Below, piece by piece: positions 60,781-64,000 of a stretch of 64,000 nucleotides of DNA. The DNA comes from Populus alba (taxonomy: Eukaryota; Streptophyta; Magnoliopsida; Malpighiales; Salicaceae). The position numbers were made by a program, and so were the translations under genes. Below the pieces are notes generated by a model that saw only the letters and a list, made by a program, of their open reading frames with translations, searched no databases and had not been told where the DNA came from. Position 1 is the first letter of the stretch. The number at the start of each line of letters is the position of its first letter. The DNA lies in NCBI RefSeq assembly GCF_005239225.2, contig NC_133284.1, forward strand, positions 30,676,339 through 30,740,338. The letters are read 5' to 3'.

Positions 60781-63519
60781 TCATGAGTTAGTTGAAAATC
60801 TGCGGGGTACTCCGGGCGTGGGCACGACCACTTCGCGATCCGAGTTCATCTTGTTCTGTTGCTCTTTGATGGTGTGATCAAACAACCTGGTATCAGGATT
60901 CTCTGCGTAGCAAACATAGTAACAGCTCACGCAAGCATGCGGCAATGCCATGGCAATCCTGGTCTGAGAAATCAAATTAAACAATGAATTGTGTTAATCA
61001 ACTTGCTGATTGAAAAGATTCTGTTACAGATTATAGAATATCCAAGTTCATCACGTGATCCAAACACAGACAAATAAAGTAATGTTTGTCGAGTAAGAGC
61101 TGCCACCAACCATGAGGTATCCAATGAAGAAGGACAGGAGCGAGAGGGTGGCAGTGAAGGTTTGATGCACTTTGGCAGTCCAGGCAGCCACAACAATTAC
61201 ACAAATAGATCCACTGCAAACACCTGTGAGGAAGCAAATCGAGCTGGTTATGTCCAAGTCAACAATGGATTCCATTCCGCGTCTTTCGAAGAGTTGCCAG
61301 GTGTCTTGTGATGCCTGCACAAACCCTTTTCCATATGCAGCTATCTGCAACAATGGTTTAAGCGATCAATCATTCTGAGTTGGTCATGTGCCATTCTCTG
61401 ACAAAGAATTGAGTCCACAGGCAATGTGACATGGACTAAATGAATATTGGAGATGATGTCTTGGACAAGTGACAGGTAACTAAGCTATCAGAAACAGCAC
61501 CAAAAAAAGCCTGTGAACTGGCAAAAAAACTAGGCAAAACTGATTTGTTTAACAATGCTGATTTGTTTTGCAATGCCAGATTATACATTAGTTTCAGTTT
61601 GGGCAGAGTGCCCCTTCAATTTAACTTTTTGCACTGCTTCTTCCGTTTTGAATTTCTAACAAGAAACACAGCAAAAGGTAAGCAAATTTGTTTGGGATAA
61701 GTTTTAAAAGAGATATTACCTGTACAAAGGCCCAGCCATTTCCATATCTGAAGATAGACTGCATAATTCCAAGACAGCAATGAGCACAAGAAAACATGAA
61801 CTCATCCTCCCCCTCTAGCAAATTCAAACCCCGAGCAACAATTCTCAGTGCTTCAATAGCAGGTACAAATAGAGACCCCAGACAAGCACTTCCAAGGTTC
61901 CGAGTTAAAGCTCTTTGGAAACAAAATTGACTGCTGGATTGCATTCCTCGAAGATAATACAGAGAAATTACCCTACTAACTGTCAAATTAACTATATTCC
62001 TCATAACTTCTGCAGTCCAAGCCAAGCTCAACACCAGTGCAATAATGATCAAAGGAGTAAAGTAGAAATTCATGGCTCCAATCACGGCTAAAATCCAAAG
62101 AGACATCCACAAGAATCCAACGCCAAGCATACAATAAGTGGGTTGGTTCAAATCACGGAATTTCGGAACCGGTTCCAGTGATTTGATCAGAATCTTGCTG
62201 CAAAACCCAATTCTTGGAGTAACCCAACAGGCATACAAGCCATTGCCAATTGCAAAAGCAATAAGACAAACTCCAACACCATCCGTAGTAGCCCTTTGGA
62301 AGCAAATTAAAAGAATTCCAGCTGATAACGACAGTAAAAAAGAGCTCCATAATATGAACTGAACCATGAATTTAGGCCATTTTCTAAATGCCTTTTGCCA
62401 AACAAACGCAAGGGTAATGCTTAATAGAGATGCGGTTTCAACTTGTGGGAGGTAGAACTTCAATATCCTCCTCTCTTTTCTTTTCACACTATCCGAAGCT
62501 TCTGTCAATCCTTGAATTCCCTTGAATATAAGAAAAGATACCAGTCCAACAGCGACAACCATGTGCAGGACAAACAGAAACAGAGATATTCTGTTTGTGT
62601 ATCTTCTTGAATTCAATGTTGTTAGCGATGGCTGGTCAGAAGGAGGAAAAACCCAAAAAATATTTCAGACTAGTAACTTGTAAAATCAGTAAAGGCTTCG
62701 ACTTTTTGCCAGAGAGAGAGAGAGAGAGAGAGAGTAAGGGAGCATATAACTTGACGATTGTTAAATTCACATAACTGAATTGAAAAACGATCAAGAATTT
62801 ATGACACCTTTCTGGCTTTCTATAACCTATAAACATACTAAATGAAGTTCAAATTAATTGCCTTTTCAAAACAGTTTTGACTAACTGAAATAAAATTTGG
62901 AAAATGTGTCTAGTAAGAAATCTTCAAAATCAACGACTTTGATCGCTAGTAAATTAAAAACGTAAACACCTTAAGAAAAATCAACTAAAAATCAAGACCT
63001 TAAAACAAAAGGAAAACGAAAAAGGAAAGAGAGCTGACGCCATCTTGTACACTAGTAATTTCCAAAGCAAGAAACTTACTTGTGGGGTTGGTGTAGACCG
63101 AGGCAGAGAAGTCTGAGAAGGAGAAGGAGTAGGCATTCTGGAAGAACCATTGATGACAATCCTCAAAGGATTTGTTGGGTTCAACCTCTGCATCATTGCT
63201 ACATGAGAATCTCCCAGCTGGTTAGGTAGATCATTATTGACACCAATATTACTGTTGTCTATCACCTTTTCTTTAGCACCCAACACTTGCCCTTTCTCCA
63301 CATCTTTCTCCTCTTTTTCCCTCTCATTTCCTTCCTCCCCCCCCTCATCTTCTTCTTCTTCCTCCTCTCTCCTTTCACCCTCTCTCTCTACCACCTAAAA
63401 AAATTTAAAGCTTGAAACTGTTAGTAACTCAAACAATACACTAATATTGGTGTTAATAAAACATAAAGATAAAGCGCAGATAATTCATGATCCTATCTTA
63501 CAGGTTCTGCAGCCCCCAT
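60781..63519 (-). CDS. Choline-transporter-like (CTL / PNS1-like) membrane protein, 553 aa
   Basis: Five coding exons on the minus strand with GT-AG borders keep one frame: 63519-63502 (MGAAEP), 63394-63080, 62631-61720, 61344-61111 and 60963-60781; 1,662 bases including the TGA at 60783-60781. The N-terminal region (1-120) is cytosolic-looking, with a Glu-rich stretch at about 14-40 and Ser/Thr/Pro-rich sequence. Several membrane segments follow, for example ISLFLFVLHMVVAVGLVSFL, FMVQFILWSSFLLSLSAG, CLIAFAIGNGLYACWV and ICFLTGVCSGSICVIVVAAW. The conserved family C-terminus ALPHACVSCYYVCYAENP is in the last exon. CTL/SLC44-like plant proteins are linked to choline transport and membrane trafficking; the substrate of this member is not known. 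A broken duplicate lies at 47.6-48.5 kb. Confidence 0.88.
62709..62735. repeat. GA microsatellite in intron 2 of the transporter gene
   Basis: About 13 GA units lie in the intron between 62632 and 63079 (CT on the gene strand). Confidence 0.9.
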
Positions 63520-64000
63520 AATGGTGGTGGTGGCTACGGTGGCTGTTATGGTGTGGAGATGTTATGCTTGCATAGAGATGTTGTTGGATTTTGTATGTAT
63601 GTAATATTTTGAAGTGACGGATATCCTTTTCATTTTTTTTAAAATTTTTTTATATAGTTTTGACAACATGCTTTTAATGCATTAACTCATAGTCTCTGAA
63701 TGTTGCAGAAACGACGCGCCTTTTTCTAAAGTGTAATACACGCACGAATGAGAGAGATCTTGCAGGGTGTGTGAACTCACAAGTGGAAGCTAACTTTTTA
63801 TATTTTATAAATTATAAACTTGATGGGTTATATTCAATTATTCATGGGTTATATTTTTAATTTATTATCATTTATAATATTAACTTAACTCGTTAAGCTA
63901 TCTCATTAATGAACAAAGCACGTGCAGAGAGGTTTCTCTATACTGCGTGTATACAGACACTATAAGGAAGAGATGATGTGATCGACGGCTTAGATTCTTC
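63520..64000. promoter_or_regulatory. 5' region of the transporter gene to the window edge
   Basis: Upstream of the minus-strand ATG at 63519. The leader holds a CCACCACCACC run (plus strand GGTGGTGGTGG at about 63523). The promoter probably lies here. No further gene start is seen. Confidence 0.4.

Noticed and set aside
1..64000. tRNA, rRNA and CRISPR features
   Set aside because: None seen by eye; a plant nuclear window would not carry CRISPR, and no tRNA cloverleaf was noticed. A tRNAscan-SE run would be decisive.

Overview
The window looks like plant nuclear DNA, most probably from a poplar or close relative (Salicaceae). This is inferred from GT-AG introns, plant-specific gene families (CC-NBS-LRR resistance genes, GeBP/STKL factor, OPR fragment), AT-rich intergenic DNA and a short dispersed element I associate with Populus. 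No search was run.

Layout. (1) 1-1105: the first 368 codons of a CC-NBS-LRR gene on the minus strand, running off the left edge. (2) 1.1-12 kb: no intact gene; a decayed NBS fragment (3.5-4.5 kb) and a block of nested repeats, including a 1.77-kb solo-LTR-like element that carries an array of alternating hairpins, short TRIM-like elements, and an inversion whose breakpoints lie exactly at two element ends. (3) 12.8-25.95 kb: a CC-NBS-LRR pseudogene with three visible lesions and a lost 5' end, a 5'-truncated Ty1/copia remnant, a second NBS fragment split by a complete 5.2-kb copia element (228-bp LTRs, TTATG target duplication), and a 329-codon NBS-only ORF. (4) 26-33.6 kb: repeats; 28.3-33.6 kb is a diverged second copy of the repeat block in 5-12 kb. 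(5) 33.8-39.1 kb: a CACTA-like transposon with coding remnants, then an OPR pseudogene fragment. (6) 41.3-45.5 kb: a complete 1,388-aa CC-NBS-LRR gene. (7) 47.6-63.5 kb: a housekeeping section holding a choline-transporter-like pseudogene, a GeBP/STKL gene, NAA10, and the five-exon choline-transporter-like gene. A tandem-repeat array interrupted by a solo LTR lies between the GeBP and NAA10 genes.

How the genes relate. All NBS genes and relics lie on the minus strand, as expected of a resistance-gene cluster growing by tandem duplication and being broken up by retrotransposons. Only the 41-45 kb gene is complete here; the left-edge gene is open as far as visible. The right-hand genes are unrelated single genes.

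Best candidates for something undescribed: the hairpin array at 7134-7627, where stems keep pairing while their sequences change, and the element-bounded inversion beside it, identified by exchanged target-site duplications.
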